Below, in pieces: positions 15,508-22,664 of a DNA stretch of 29,252 bases. The notes beneath the pieces were generated by a model. The model did no database searches. It was not told the DNA's origin and saw nothing but the letters and a program-made list of their open reading frames with translations. Source of the DNA: a virus; IMG/VR virus record IMGVR_UViG_3300028025_002025, positions 1 to 29,252 of that record. One strand, written 5' to 3'. The first letter of the stretch is position 1. Each line of letters begins with the position of its first letter. The position numbers and the translations under genes are program-made.

Positions 15508-15923
15508 TGGCCTCAATAGAGAGGGAGGTGGAGAACGCCCTCCTTAATGTTGTTTCTGGGATTACTGGGGTGAACTTCTTTACAAGTGAAAGAGGCACGG
15601 CTAGGACGATGCCGAGCGTTACGGTTCAAGCCCAAATTAGCGGCGAGGAGGTTATGCCATTTTCCGGAGTGTTCAGAACTCCCGCATCTATTACCTATGT
15701 TGCTAGGGCAGATACAACCCTACGAGCAGACTTTGATGCGAAGTTCTACGACATCTTGGAACAACTCTATCGTGACCCAGACCTAGCGAGCTACCTTACG
15801 ACAAATTCAAACATCACTTTTTATGTCGCAAAGGTAACAGATGATACCCCATCCGTAATAGGGCAAAACCGAACTTGGTCAAGGGCTATGACTTTAGACA
15901 TCATAGCAACCGCAAAAAAATGA
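15507..15923 (+). CDS. Neck/tail-completion protein, copy A of a duplicated pair
   Basis: A 138-residue protein with an N-terminal helix (EREVENALLNVVSGITGVNFF), a beta-rich middle (MPSVTVQAQISGEEVMPFSG) and a last strand WSRAMTLDIIAT. Its architecture fits proteins that terminate the tail tube or link it to the head (gpU/gpZ-type position). It is clearly related to the next protein: the helix, the P/T-x-V/I core, and the C-terminal YVAKVTDDTPSV / YTARITGQTPTI and RTWSRAMTLDII / RAWQRGLKMSLI segments line up. Start ATG 15507 overlaps the preceding stop by one base. Confidence 0.6.
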   Translation: MASIEREVENALLNVVSGITGVNFFTSERGTARTMPSVTVQAQISGEEVMPFSGVFRTPASITYVARADTTLRADFDAKFYDILEQLYRDPDLASYLTTNSNITFYVAKVTDDTPSVIGQNRTWSRAMTLDIIATAKK

Positions 15924-16411
15924 CGAACAGCGTTCAAATCAATGTGGAGGATGCTCTAGACAATCTTCTAGCCAACATCCCCAATCTCAATGTCTATAAG
16001 ACTAATAGGGTTGGGGCAAAGCTATTCCCATTTGCCACAATCTCGGCTTCCGTAGGAGATCAGCTTCTTGGAAACTATACCGGGGTCTATGAAGTAGCCG
16101 TCACAATCGACTACTCCGACACGGCGGCCAAGATTAGCCAAGAGGCTTTTGACGCTGAATACTGCTCAATCTTTGAGGCTTTCTATTCCGAAACTCCACC
16201 CCTCTTTACCAAGATTCAAAACAACATAATCGATACCAAGGTCTATACTGCTCGCATTACTGGTCAAACCCCAACCATACGAACCGCTAAAAGGGCTTGG
16301 CAGAGGGGGTTAAAGATGAGCCTTATTTGCACCCCATCAGAACTAGACGATGGCTTGCGGTACTTGAATTTCTACCAAAAGCAAAACTCAATGTATGTGG
16401 CAGTCATTTAA
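15920..16411 (+). CDS. Neck/tail-completion protein, copy B of a duplicated pair
   Basis: A 163-residue protein paralogous to its upstream neighbour, with the same order of segments: VQINVEDALDNLLANIPNLN helix, FPFATISASVGDQLLGNYTG sheet, EAFDAEYCSIFEAFYSE, YTARITGQTPTI and AWQRGLKMSLICT. It has a longer C-terminus (PSELDDGLRYLNFYQKQNSM) that copy A lacks. Start ATG 15920 is in an ATGA overlap with the stop of copy A; an upstream in-frame start would lie inside copy A and lacks similarity. Both copies may form a hetero-oligomeric ring, or one may have a new role. Confidence 0.6.
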   Translation: MTNSVQINVEDALDNLLANIPNLNVYKTNRVGAKLFPFATISASVGDQLLGNYTGVYEVAVTIDYSDTAAKISQEAFDAEYCSIFEAFYSETPPLFTKIQNNIIDTKVYTARITGQTPTIRTAKRAWQRGLKMSLICTPSELDDGLRYLNFYQKQNSMYVAVI

Positions 16412-16421
16412 CAAGGGTTAA
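16408..16421 (+). repeat. Small hairpin at the stop codon between two genes
   Basis: TTAAC (16408-16412), AAGG loop, GTTAA (16417-16421): a 5-bp perfect stem containing the TAA stop, seven bases before ATG 16428. Too weak to terminate transcription by itself. Similar short hairpins occur at 19175 and 25402. Confidence 0.35.
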
Positions 16422-16427
16422 GGCTAT

Positions 16428-17420
16428 ATGGCACTTTCAATTTTAGACGGCAACCAGTCAGCAACAACCCTCTCAACCATCCTCTCTAGTGGGCAACACA
16501 TCACCGCCCATACCGTTGTTAGCCTTGGAACTCAAGCGATTACAGATATGCGTGGTGCTGTTAGCGGAAGTGTTGTCTCCATCTCAAACCTACCAGCCAC
16601 CCAGCCAGTCTCGATTGCGTCAGTCACTATTGGCAACACAGTTACAATTGCTGGAACAGTCACGGCTAACCCAACTGGAACACAGACGATTGCTGGCACG
16701 GTAACGGCGAATATTGGGGATGCCATAAGCCTTGTAGGTGGTGGATACTCTACCCTTACTGATCTTTTAGCTAACGAAACTATTGCAGTAAGAGAACTTC
16801 CCGCCATCTCTGGCACGGTGACGGCGAATGGTGGAGATTTCGCATCTATTGTCGGAGACTCAATGCCAGCGAAAGCAGTTGCGATTGGTTTTTATAGTGG
16901 TGACGAAGGTGGTATTGCCCAAGTAGATGATTCAACCAGAAGGCTGCCCATCTCTGGCACAGTCACCATCGGCTCTGCCCTCCCCGCTGGCACAAACCGC
17001 ATCGGCGTAGTTACGATTGGCGGGGGAACGGTCACCATCGGAGCGGGGACGGCACAGATTGGCTCTGTAACAGTTGGCAATTCAGTAACGATTGGCTCGC
17101 TACCTGCGATTAGCGGGACGGTTACGGCCAACTCATCTAACGGCTCTCTAACGACAAGATTTGGCTCTGTCACTACTGCGAACACGGCTTTTGCAACATC
17201 GGCAGTAACTAATTCAAATCGCAAATATCTTTTAATTCAAAATATAACTACTGCTTCAAATGTAATTACAGTCGGAGTTGGATTTACTCCCACGACAACT
17301 CAAGGTATCCAGCTTGCCGCAGGGGCTGGCCTAACTTTTGAAGGTAGTTATATTCCGACTGGTGCGGTTAATTTATTGTCTAGTGTAACCGCTTCTTGCT
17401 TCACCATCTTGGAGGCGTAA
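16428..17420 (+). CDS. Repeat-rich virion surface protein
   Basis: A 330-residue Thr/Val/Gly-rich protein made largely of short beta repeats of the form I-S/A-G-T-V-T-A/I (residues 74-80, 88-94, 127-133, 175-181, 228-234) with many VTIG units between. The end (residues 265-330: NRKYLLIQNITTAS, VGVGFTPTTTQGIQL, FEGSYIPTGAVNLL) resembles a jelly-roll-like domain common at the ends of phage surface proteins. There is no catalytic motif. It probably forms a beta-structured fibre, spike or capsid decoration. It follows the neck genes and precedes another surface-protein candidate that begins right after its stop (TAA then GTG). No signal peptide is present, as expected for a virion part. Confidence 0.65.
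   Translation: MALSILDGNQSATTLSTILSSGQHITAHTVVSLGTQAITDMRGAVSGSVVSISNLPATQPVSIASVTIGNTVTIAGTVTANPTGTQTIAGTVTANIGDAISLVGGGYSTLTDLLANETIAVRELPAISGTVTANGGDFASIVGDSMPAKAVAIGFYSGDEGGIAQVDDSTRRLPISGTVTIGSALPAGTNRIGVVTIGGGTVTIGAGTAQIGSVTVGNSVTIGSLPAISGTVTANSSNGSLTTRFGSVTTANTAFATSAVTNSNRKYLLIQNITTASNVITVGVGFTPTTTQGIQLAAGAGLTFEGSYIPTGAVNLLSSVTASCFTILEA
16608..17147 (+). repeat. Coding repeats: ISGTVTA/VTIG beta repeats
   Basis: Within the preceding protein, codons 61-240 encode at least five copies of an (I)SGTVTA-like heptamer plus many VTIG tetrads. DNA copies are imperfect (e.g. ACGGTAACGGCGAAT and ACGGTGACGGCGAAT), so the repeat is maintained at protein level, with enough DNA identity for recombination to change copy number. 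Confidence 0.7.
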
Positions 17421-18245
17421 GTGGGCTTCTTTGCCACTAGCGGAATCCTTAATGAAAGAGGATTTTTTGCAGAGGGATTCGACCCAGACGCACTAAACTA
17501 CATTAACCGAGTAGAGACAGCAGATGACCAACGACTTGAGCCAAGAGTTAGAACTGCAATCAACCAATTCGTTCTAGGATGCAAGCAAGACGGAATTTGG
17601 ACTTCACTTGTAACCTCTTGCATTATGGCTGGGGCAAGAACGGTAGCAGGGGCAATTACTCCTCTTGTTGGAAACGCTCCAACTAACAATAACTTTGTGG
17701 CTGGTGATTATAGCAGAACACTTGGATTGATTGGGAATGGTTCGAATAAATATCTTACAACTGGATATAGTAATAACGATACAACAAATTTTCCGCAAAA
17801 TGATTCACATATTTCTTGTTATATAACAACATCTCAAACTGGCGGTACTGGGGTTTTTGTGGGAACACAATCTACGCTTGGAAATATCTTGAATATGACT
17901 TATGGAACAGCAACGCAAATTTCTTTTAGAAATAGGTCTGGAAGTGGTAGGCTTTTTAGTTTAGCTCCTATTGGATTCCAAGCATCTACAAGAAATAATA
18001 GTGCAAATTTTTCATCAAGAGCAACATTCTCTGGTGGAAATGTTAGCGATGTTACAACCACAGCACTGTCAGGCACTCCCGCAAACCACGCATACGGAGT
18101 ATTCTGCGGATTTTCTGGTGCAACTCCAAATGGATTTTCTACTGCTCGTATGTCTTTTTATTCGATCGGGAAAAGCCTTACGATTGCAAGTTTAGACAGC
18201 CGAGTAACTGCCCTAATGAGCACGCTGACAAGAGTTATAGCATAA
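17421..18245 (+). CDS. Putative tail fibre or receptor-binding protein
   Basis: A 274-residue Ser/Thr/Gly/Asn-rich protein. A short head (MGFFATSGILNERGFFAEGF, then NYINRVETADDQ) is followed by IWTSLVTSCIMAGARTVAGAI and a long beta domain with DYSRTLGLIGNGSNKYLTTG, SHISCYITTSQTGGTG, FRNRSGSGRLFS and FSTARMSFYSIGKS, which looks like a concanavalin/LamG-like sandwich common in phage fibres. The end (LDSRVTALMSTLTRVI) is the type seen when such domains close a fibre. GTG 17421 directly follows the upstream stop and has GGAGG close by. The family is inferred from fold pattern and composition only. Confidence 0.55.
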   Translation: MGFFATSGILNERGFFAEGFDPDALNYINRVETADDQRLEPRVRTAINQFVLGCKQDGIWTSLVTSCIMAGARTVAGAITPLVGNAPTNNNFVAGDYSRTLGLIGNGSNKYLTTGYSNNDTTNFPQNDSHISCYITTSQTGGTGVFVGTQSTLGNILNMTYGTATQISFRNRSGSGRLFSLAPIGFQASTRNNSANFSSRATFSGGNVSDVTTTALSGTPANHAYGVFCGFSGATPNGFSTARMSFYSIGKSLTIASLDSRVTALMSTLTRVIA

Positions 18246-18364
18246 TGAAACTTATTCTACTTTCATTCTTCCTATGCTCTTGCTCGCCCAAACCAGAACA
18301 TAACAATATATTACCCCGATATTCTGATATGGGTGCGGCTGAAGATGCGGGGAAGGTGAAATGA
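18245..18364 (+). CDS. 39-residue lipoprotein
   Basis: A 39-residue product with a lipoprotein signal: MKLILLSFFLCSCS, where the second Cys (LCSC) is the likely lipid anchor, then a short polar tail (KPEHNNILPRYSDMG, ending EDAGKVK). The start overlaps the previous stop by one base (TAATG). No function is recognised. Small phage lipoproteins may be outer-membrane spanins or superinfection-exclusion factors; its location among tail genes does not decide between these. Confidence 0.6.
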   Translation: MKLILLSFFLCSCSPKPEHNNILPRYSDMGAAEDAGKVK

Positions 18365-18520
18365 ATGAGTACCACGGATGATAAGGATACCCCTAGCTGG
18401 CGTGACTTTATGGCAAGCCTCAAGTTCTTGGAGGCCGAGGGCTACATAGAGATATTCTATAACGACAAGGGCGAGCAGATGGTTCGGATTGCCCCCGGTG
18501 CAGAGAAAGCAAGGCTATGA
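18365..18520 (+). CDS. 51-residue protein, unknown
   Basis: A 51-residue acidic/mixed protein: WRDFMASLKFLEAEGYIEIF, then YNDKGEQMVRIAPGAEKARL. The helix-turn-strand pattern with a closing beta hairpin looks like a mini winged-helix segment, but it is too short to claim DNA binding. Its stop overlaps the next start (ATGA), and it begins just after the lipoprotein stop. Translation is supported by this tight packing only. Confidence 0.5.
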   Translation: MSTTDDKDTPSWRDFMASLKFLEAEGYIEIFYNDKGEQMVRIAPGAEKARL

Positions 18521-18771
18521 GTGCAGACCAAGTTGCTGACTTGCGGGAGAGACTCGCAAGAATTGAAGAAAGGCAGGTGAATTTAATTTCCGTTTTAGAG
18601 CGTCACACTAGTGAGATAGCCGAATGGACGGGGAGGATGAACGGCAAGGTAGACACCCTAGAAAGGGATGCCCACACCATCAAAACAAAGCTATGGCTAG
18701 TTGCTCTAGTGTCGGGGGCGGTATTCTCTACAATCTGGGAACTCATAAAGGTGCGTGTGTTCCCACGATAA
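18517..18771 (+). CDS. Coiled-coil membrane protein (XhlA/holin-accessory-like)
   Basis: An 84-residue protein with an N-terminal coiled coil (about 5-55, heptads of DLRERLARIEERQVNLISVL and IKTKL) and one C-terminal hydrophobic span (LWLVALVSGAVFSTIWELI, about 59-77), ending in basic RVFPR. This layout is that of haemolysin XhlA-type proteins, which support holins in lysis in Gram-positive phages, and of many phage membrane proteins of unknown role. It starts in an ATGA overlap. It may assist the holin encoded 8 kb downstream, or act in adsorption. The lysis role is inferred from architecture only. Confidence 0.6.
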   Translation: MSADQVADLRERLARIEERQVNLISVLERHTSEIAEWTGRMNGKVDTLERDAHTIKTKLWLVALVSGAVFSTIWELIKVRVFPR

Positions 18772-18772
18772 T

Positions 18773-18799
18773 TTGACACCCTTAAAGTAGAACTATGAT
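18773..18799 (+). promoter_or_regulatory. Candidate promoter before the tail-tube gene
   Basis: TTGACA (18773-18778) and TATGAT (18794-18799), separated by 15 bases, lie in the 55-base gap before ATG 18827. Both hexamers match sigma70 consensus well, but the spacing is two shorter than ideal. GAGG is present upstream of the ATG, so a normal leader would be made. Confidence 0.5.
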
Positions 18800-18826
18800 T
18801 AACAATTTTTCTGAGGTTTCAATCTA

Positions 18827-19174
18827 ATGCCAGCGGTCACAGTTGGAAATTCTGGTCTTGTATTTGGGTTAAGCACAGAGACGATTGGTCTTGTGCAGAG
18901 CTTCTCTGAGACTCGGAATGTCGAAAAGAATGAAGTCCGTAACGCCAGCGGAGATGTAACTGGTGTCGGATATTATAACCCTACGACAGCCTATTCCTTG
19001 AGCGTTGCAATTACTGGGGCTAATACCGGCCTAACGGTTGGTGGTGCTTTTGCTTCTCTTGCTAATGCTACTACAGTTGGAACTTGTCGAATTGACTCAA
19101 TCGCCCTTAACAAGACGAATACTGGCTTCGTCACTATCGACATCTCGGCTACTGGCTATCCGAATGTAAGTTAA
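18827..19174 (+). CDS. Candidate major tail (tube) protein
   Basis: A 115-residue Thr/Val/Gly/Asn-rich beta protein: MPAVTVGNSGLVFGL, FSETRNVEKNEVRNASGDV, YYNPTTAYSLSVAITGANTGL, then CRIDSIALNKTNTGFVTIDISATGY. The alternation of short strands and turns is that of small tail-tube subunits (the N-E-V-R-N-A-S-G-D-V stretch is a common tube signature). It lies just upstream of the chaperone and tape-measure genes, the lambda-like order, and has its own candidate promoter, as expected for a major structural gene. It is smaller than lambda gpV (246), so the call is moderate. Confidence 0.65.
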   Translation: MPAVTVGNSGLVFGLSTETIGLVQSFSETRNVEKNEVRNASGDVTGVGYYNPTTAYSLSVAITGANTGLTVGGAFASLANATTVGTCRIDSIALNKTNTGFVTIDISATGYPNVS

Positions 19175-19193
19175 TAGAGGTTCTAGTCCTCTA
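19175..19193 (+). repeat. Intergenic hairpin
   Basis: TAGAGG (19175-19180), 7-base loop, CCTCTA (19188-19193): a perfect 6-bp stem in the gap before ATG 19210. It is followed by ATGAAATCCTAAACTTATGG, closely matching the stretch after the hairpin at 25402 (ACGAAATCCTTATGG). Confidence 0.5.
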
Positions 19194-19209
19194 ATGAAAT
19201 CCTAAACTT

Positions 19210-19590
19210 ATGGAAGGCAGTAGTTACTGGGGCACGACAAACATTAAAGTGGCGAGTGCCGTGGCCGCCTTCGGTGGAACGCTACGACAAGCAGACCCAG
19301 TTACCCACATAGTTCGTGAGGATGGCTCAAAGCAGATTACATTCTGGTTCAATTCTGGCGGGTCTGGAAGTATCGCCAAGAAAGAGATGGAAGCTAAGTG
19401 GTCAGATATGACTAGCGACCAAGAAGCACCCATTCGTTATGTCAGAGCCGCACTAGAGAATCGGGAAACCTTGCTAGGATTGGTTAAAAGAGCCGAGCCA
19501 ATTCAGATCATAAAGAGAGGGGGGCAGACGCTCCTTGTTCCAGTAAATGCAAAACCAGAATTGAAAAGGGCTATACTAAGGGCAATGTAA
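19210..19590 (+). CDS. Tail-region protein of unknown function
   Basis: A 126-residue protein: SSYWGTTNIKVASAVAAFGG, then DGSKQITFWFNSGGSGS, a helical EMEAKWSDMTSDQ, and a basic end (IIKRGGQTLLVPVNAKPELK). No family is recognised. Its place between the tail-tube candidate and chaperone G suggests a tail-assembly or terminator role. The ATG has no Shine-Dalgarno sequence and follows the hairpin at 19175. The next gene begins one base after its stop. Confidence 0.5.
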   Translation: MEGSSYWGTTNIKVASAVAAFGGTLRQADPVTHIVREDGSKQITFWFNSGGSGSIAKKEMEAKWSDMTSDQEAPIRYVRAALENRETLLGLVKRAEPIQIIKRGGQTLLVPVNAKPELKRAILRAM

Positions 19591-19591
19591 A

Positions 19592-19969
19592 ATGAATAAT
19601 ATCCTAGATGACGAACTGAATAGTAGCTTTGTAAAACCCGGCAGAGATTACAAGGGGGAAGCAATAGCCGACTACACGGAAGGCTCTCGCCTATTGATGC
19701 TTCAATGCAAAGAACCGCAAGACTCCTCTGTATATTTTGTATGGGCTTTTCTCTACATCCATATTCTGATCGCAAAGAACCGCAAAGAAGCAATCAAACT
19801 AGCGTGGAATAGGGATGAGTTTAGGGACAAGTTGCTTGGCTGGATAGAGGACAAGACAGAGGAAGATAGAACCGTAGCCACAAACATAGTTTCAGAAATG
19901 ATCGAAGAGGCGTCTAGGGCAAAAGTTTCAGTTGTACTATCTGGGAATATCGCATCGGGAAACGACTAA
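19592..19969 (+). CDS. Tail assembly chaperone G
   Basis: A 125-residue acidic, helical protein: NNILDDELNSSFVKPGRD, YTEGSRLLMLQCKEP, VYFVWAFLYIHILIAKN, then IEDKTEEDRTVATNI and a short C-terminus. It has the size and acidity of gpG-type chaperones that bind the tape measure during tail assembly. It ends two codons after a GGGAAAC heptamer, so a fraction of ribosomes should shift -1 and make a longer G-T product. Identity comes from this arrangement more than from sequence similarity. Confidence 0.75.
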   Translation: MNNILDDELNSSFVKPGRDYKGEAIADYTEGSRLLMLQCKEPQDSSVYFVWAFLYIHILIAKNRKEAIKLAWNRDEFRDKLLGWIEDKTEEDRTVATNIVSEMIEEASRAKVSVVLSGNIASGND

Positions 19970-20178
19970 CGCCAGCGTGGACGGCTTACACCCTCTTTAC
20001 GCTGGCAGAGAAAACTGGATGGAACTTAGACTATATGCTTTGGAACATTCCAATCCGACTCCTTAACCAAGCCACCCACACCTACCTTTATGAAGAGGGC
20101 TATCGGTTAGTGCGTGAATCCTCCGCAACATCATCAGACAAGTTAGAGATGGCAAAACTGATGGGGATTGAGGTTTAA
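19592..20178 (+). CDS. Tail assembly chaperone G-T (by -1 frameshift)
   Basis: The fused product of G and a T extension in the -1 frame. After slipping on GGGAAAC (19957-19963), translation continues as RLTPAWTAYTLFTLAEKTGW and ends at TAA 20176-20178, adding 71 residues (total about 195). The extension is helical and has no start codon of its own near the overlap, so a frameshift explains it well; as a separate gene it would need a start inside the frame, and ATG 20034 would leave only a fragment. Lambda G and G-T use the same logic: the T part binds the tail-tube protein. The annotated span covers both frames. Confidence 0.8.
19957..20006 (+). promoter_or_regulatory. Programmed -1 ribosomal frameshift signal
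   Basis: Slippery heptamer GGGAAAC (19957-19963) in the correct register (G GGA AAC), a 7-base spacer (GACTAAC, containing the 0-frame stop), and a perfect 8-bp stem: GCCAGCGT (19971-19978) pairs with ACGCTGGC (19999-20006) over a 20-base loop. All three parts match a textbook bacterial -1 element. A pseudoknot with the loop is possible but not obvious. Confidence 0.85.
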
Positions 20179-20198
20179 CATCAGCTAATTTTGTGGCA

Positions 20199-21014
20199 AT
20201 GAACATTTTAACCGCATCCGTAGGCAATAATGGAGGCATAATCTCTAATGTTGATGCAGTAAAACAAGCATTAGAAGCCTATGTAAAAGTTAGAAACCAG
20301 TCTGTATTTGAATCGGTAAAAGAAAAGATGGCAAACATAGCCTATAAAGCCTCACAAAATACATATTTTTCCCCACCACAGACCATAAGAAATCAATTAA
20401 CTTCACTTCCCATTACTAAAGATGAGGGGAAAAAGAGATACGGAGATACACAATTTGTTGGCCTATATAAGCTAATGAATTGGCAAAGAAAGAATATGGG
20501 GCTTTTCCCTTTGGGTGGAAGCAAAAACAGAATCAATAAAAAGGGTAAAAAAATTAAGCAAGTCCCAAGAAACACTGGGCCGTCTGCTGGATTGAATAGA
20601 TTTATGGATGGCAAGACCAAGGCATTTCTAAAGGCAAGAGCTAGAGGTTCAAAGTTCTTGAGGATTGGCTGGGCTTTGGCCGCCTCTGCAATGGGCAAGC
20701 CATTCGGAAGGGGAGACTTTGGCTCAGCTACACTTGCAAGACTATCTGGAAAGGCATACGGAGGAGGGGCAACGATAGATAGAATTGCACCGGGCCAATC
20801 AGTTTTTACAATATACAATGGGGCTGGCGTGTTTGACCTTCGATACAAGGGAACACCTATGCGTAATTCAAGTGACATCGCAAGAGCAAGAGCCGTTCAA
20901 GAGGCCGGCTTACGAGTTGGAGTTGATGCAGAGATCAAATCAATGTATGAGCTTGTAATTAAGAGAAACTCTGCGGCGTGGTTTGGCAAGAAAATGAATG
21001 TGAAGGCAGTCTAA
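20199..21014 (+). CDS. Tail-region protein of unknown function
   Basis: A 271-residue basic protein: helical N-terminus (VKQALEAYVKVRNQSVFESV), YKASQNTYFSPPQTIRNQL, a basic middle (KNRINKKGKKIKQVPRN), ALAASAMGKPFGRGDFG, and a C-terminal beta/helix part (FTIYNGAGVFDLRYKGT). No family is recognised. Lying between G-T and the tape measure, it may be an assembly or completion factor. ATG 20199 is listed; GTG 20193 would add two residues. Neither has a clear ribosome-binding site. The stop overlaps the tape-measure ATG by one base. Confidence 0.55.
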   Translation: MNILTASVGNNGGIISNVDAVKQALEAYVKVRNQSVFESVKEKMANIAYKASQNTYFSPPQTIRNQLTSLPITKDEGKKRYGDTQFVGLYKLMNWQRKNMGLFPLGGSKNRINKKGKKIKQVPRNTGPSAGLNRFMDGKTKAFLKARARGSKFLRIGWALAASAMGKPFGRGDFGSATLARLSGKAYGGGATIDRIAPGQSVFTIYNGAGVFDLRYKGTPMRNSSDIARARAVQEAGLRVGVDAEIKSMYELVIKRNSAAWFGKKMNVKAV

Positions 21015-22660
21015 TGGAGCCGCTAATCTTTAAGATCGAAACGCAAGCCGATGATTCGGGGGTGCGTCAGTATGATAAAAGTTTAAGTGGCCTAGATGTA
21101 TCCTCAAAGAAAGCCTCTGGTGCGTTAAAGTCTTTCGTTCAAGATGTAGCACAAGCAAAAGATGGAACAGATGTTGCCTCGGCGGCTCTTGGGGCATTTA
21201 GCCGAGTGCTTGGCTCGTCATTAGCTGGAACTGGAATTATTATTGCTGGGAAGGCATTGATAGATGCGTTCTCAAAGATTGATGAGGCAGTAAAAGAATC
21301 AGAGACAGCAGTTTCCGAGGCATTCGCTGGAATGGATAAGGCCGGGAAGGCGATGAGTTTTGCAGAGGCAGTTGGGCAAGCAAATAATTTTGAGGGAGTT
21401 GCAGAGAAAATTAGGAAAAAGATTAAAGAGATCAACGATTCCCCATTCACAAGCATAATCGACAACATCACACAATCTACAAAGCTGATGGATGTGCAAG
21501 CCACGATTGCAGAAAATCAAGCCAGAGAAATCAAGCGAATGGGGGCTGAATCGGAATTGGCTCATTTACAAAGGATGCACGGGCTTGATGCAGAAAACAA
21601 GGCACTAGAATTAAATTCAAGGGCATTAGAGAAAGAACTAGACGGAATAGATGCAATTAAGGAATCTGAAACAGCATTAGCCATTACTCGCAAATATCAG
21701 CTACAAGCAGATGAAATTAGGGCAAAATTTGCCGATGAGCGAAATAAGGCCGAAGTTGAAAACGCAGCGAAAAGACAAAAAGAAATAGATGCTCAAATCA
21801 AAAAGGAGATAGAGCTTGGGCAAGCTCAGCAAAAAAGATTCAACGACCTATATAATGCAGAGGTAAAGGCTCGAGAAGAAACTCAAAGCAGAATAGACGC
21901 ACATCTTGAAGCAGAAGAAGAACTAGCAACTAAACTGCTAGAACTCTATGATGCATTAGATAAAGCAAGGAATAAACCGCCGAGAGCAGGTGGGATAGTG
22001 GGTGGAGGAGGAGAGGAAGGAATCCCCGGCTTACCACCGGGAAGTTCGGCTGATATAGGAGGGCAACAAGCGGCTCAAAGAGCATATATACAAGGGCTTA
22101 AAGATTCAGCAGAGCAACTTAGACAATACACAGCAAATCAATTAAAGGCGAATGGCCTAGCCCACGATTCTTACGCTGTAAATAACGCACTAATACAAAC
22201 CGCCAAAGACCTTGCATACGAACAAGGGAGATCAAAGTATGGGATTCAAGACTTTATTGATGCAATAAGAACAGCAGAACAGAACCTTTCAGATTTCAAG
22301 CAAAGCACCCAAGACGCAAGCAAAATCACAAGTCAGTTTAGCACTAGTATGGAGGAAATATTCCCAGCCTTCGATAAGACAGTAAAGAGTGCCGAGAATT
22401 TTTCTGATAGTATTACGGAAAATACGGGTGACTTAGTTAAGGATTTTCTAAAGACGGGGGATGAAACTGCTGATGTTGGGAAAGACTTTAATGAGTTGGG
22501 GACAGCCACCGATGACCTTGCCACTAAGTTAAAAGAGGCTAGTAAAGAGGCCGAGATTAAGGAAAAAAAAGCTGACAACACAGAGAAGGTTTTAACAGAT
22601 ATTCACAAGCTATTAGAAAGCAACCTAGAAGAAATGCGTACTTACGCTTTTGTAAGATAA
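21014..22660 (+). CDS. Tape measure protein
   Basis: A 548-residue, largely helical protein that sets tail length. It has an N-terminal region typical of tape measures (LIFKIETQADDSGVRQYDKS), a hydrophobic Gly/Ala segment (about 66-86, SSLAGTGIIIAGKALIDAF), long coiled-coil helices rich in E, K, A and Q (about 120-320), a Gly/Pro break (about 320-345), and more helices to the end. The ATG overlaps the preceding stop (TAATG). At about 0.15 nm per residue the tail would be near 80 nm, short but reasonable for a siphovirus (inference). No peptidase domain is visible. Confidence 0.85.
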   Translation: MEPLIFKIETQADDSGVRQYDKSLSGLDVSSKKASGALKSFVQDVAQAKDGTDVASAALGAFSRVLGSSLAGTGIIIAGKALIDAFSKIDEAVKESETAVSEAFAGMDKAGKAMSFAEAVGQANNFEGVAEKIRKKIKEINDSPFTSIIDNITQSTKLMDVQATIAENQAREIKRMGAESELAHLQRMHGLDAENKALELNSRALEKELDGIDAIKESETALAITRKYQLQADEIRAKFADERNKAEVENAAKRQKEIDAQIKKEIELGQAQQKRFNDLYNAEVKAREETQSRIDAHLEAEEELATKLLELYDALDKARNKPPRAGGIVGGGGEEGIPGLPPGSSADIGGQQAAQRAYIQGLKDSAEQLRQYTANQLKANGLAHDSYAVNNALIQTAKDLAYEQGRSKYGIQDFIDAIRTAEQNLSDFKQSTQDASKITSQFSTSMEEIFPAFDKTVKSAENFSDSITENTGDLVKDFLKTGDETADVGKDFNELGTATDDLATKLKEASKEAEIKEKKADNTEKVLTDIHKLLESNLEEMRTYAFVR

Positions 22661-22664
22661 ATAT

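Noticed and set aside
18361-18381. ATG at 18361 in the overlap after the lipoprotein
   Set aside because: Stops after six codons; ATG 18365 gives the 51-residue frame instead.
20393-20878. 161-codon reverse-strand open frame
   Set aside because: Shadow of the forward tail-region gene; Pro/Leu-rich without domain structure.
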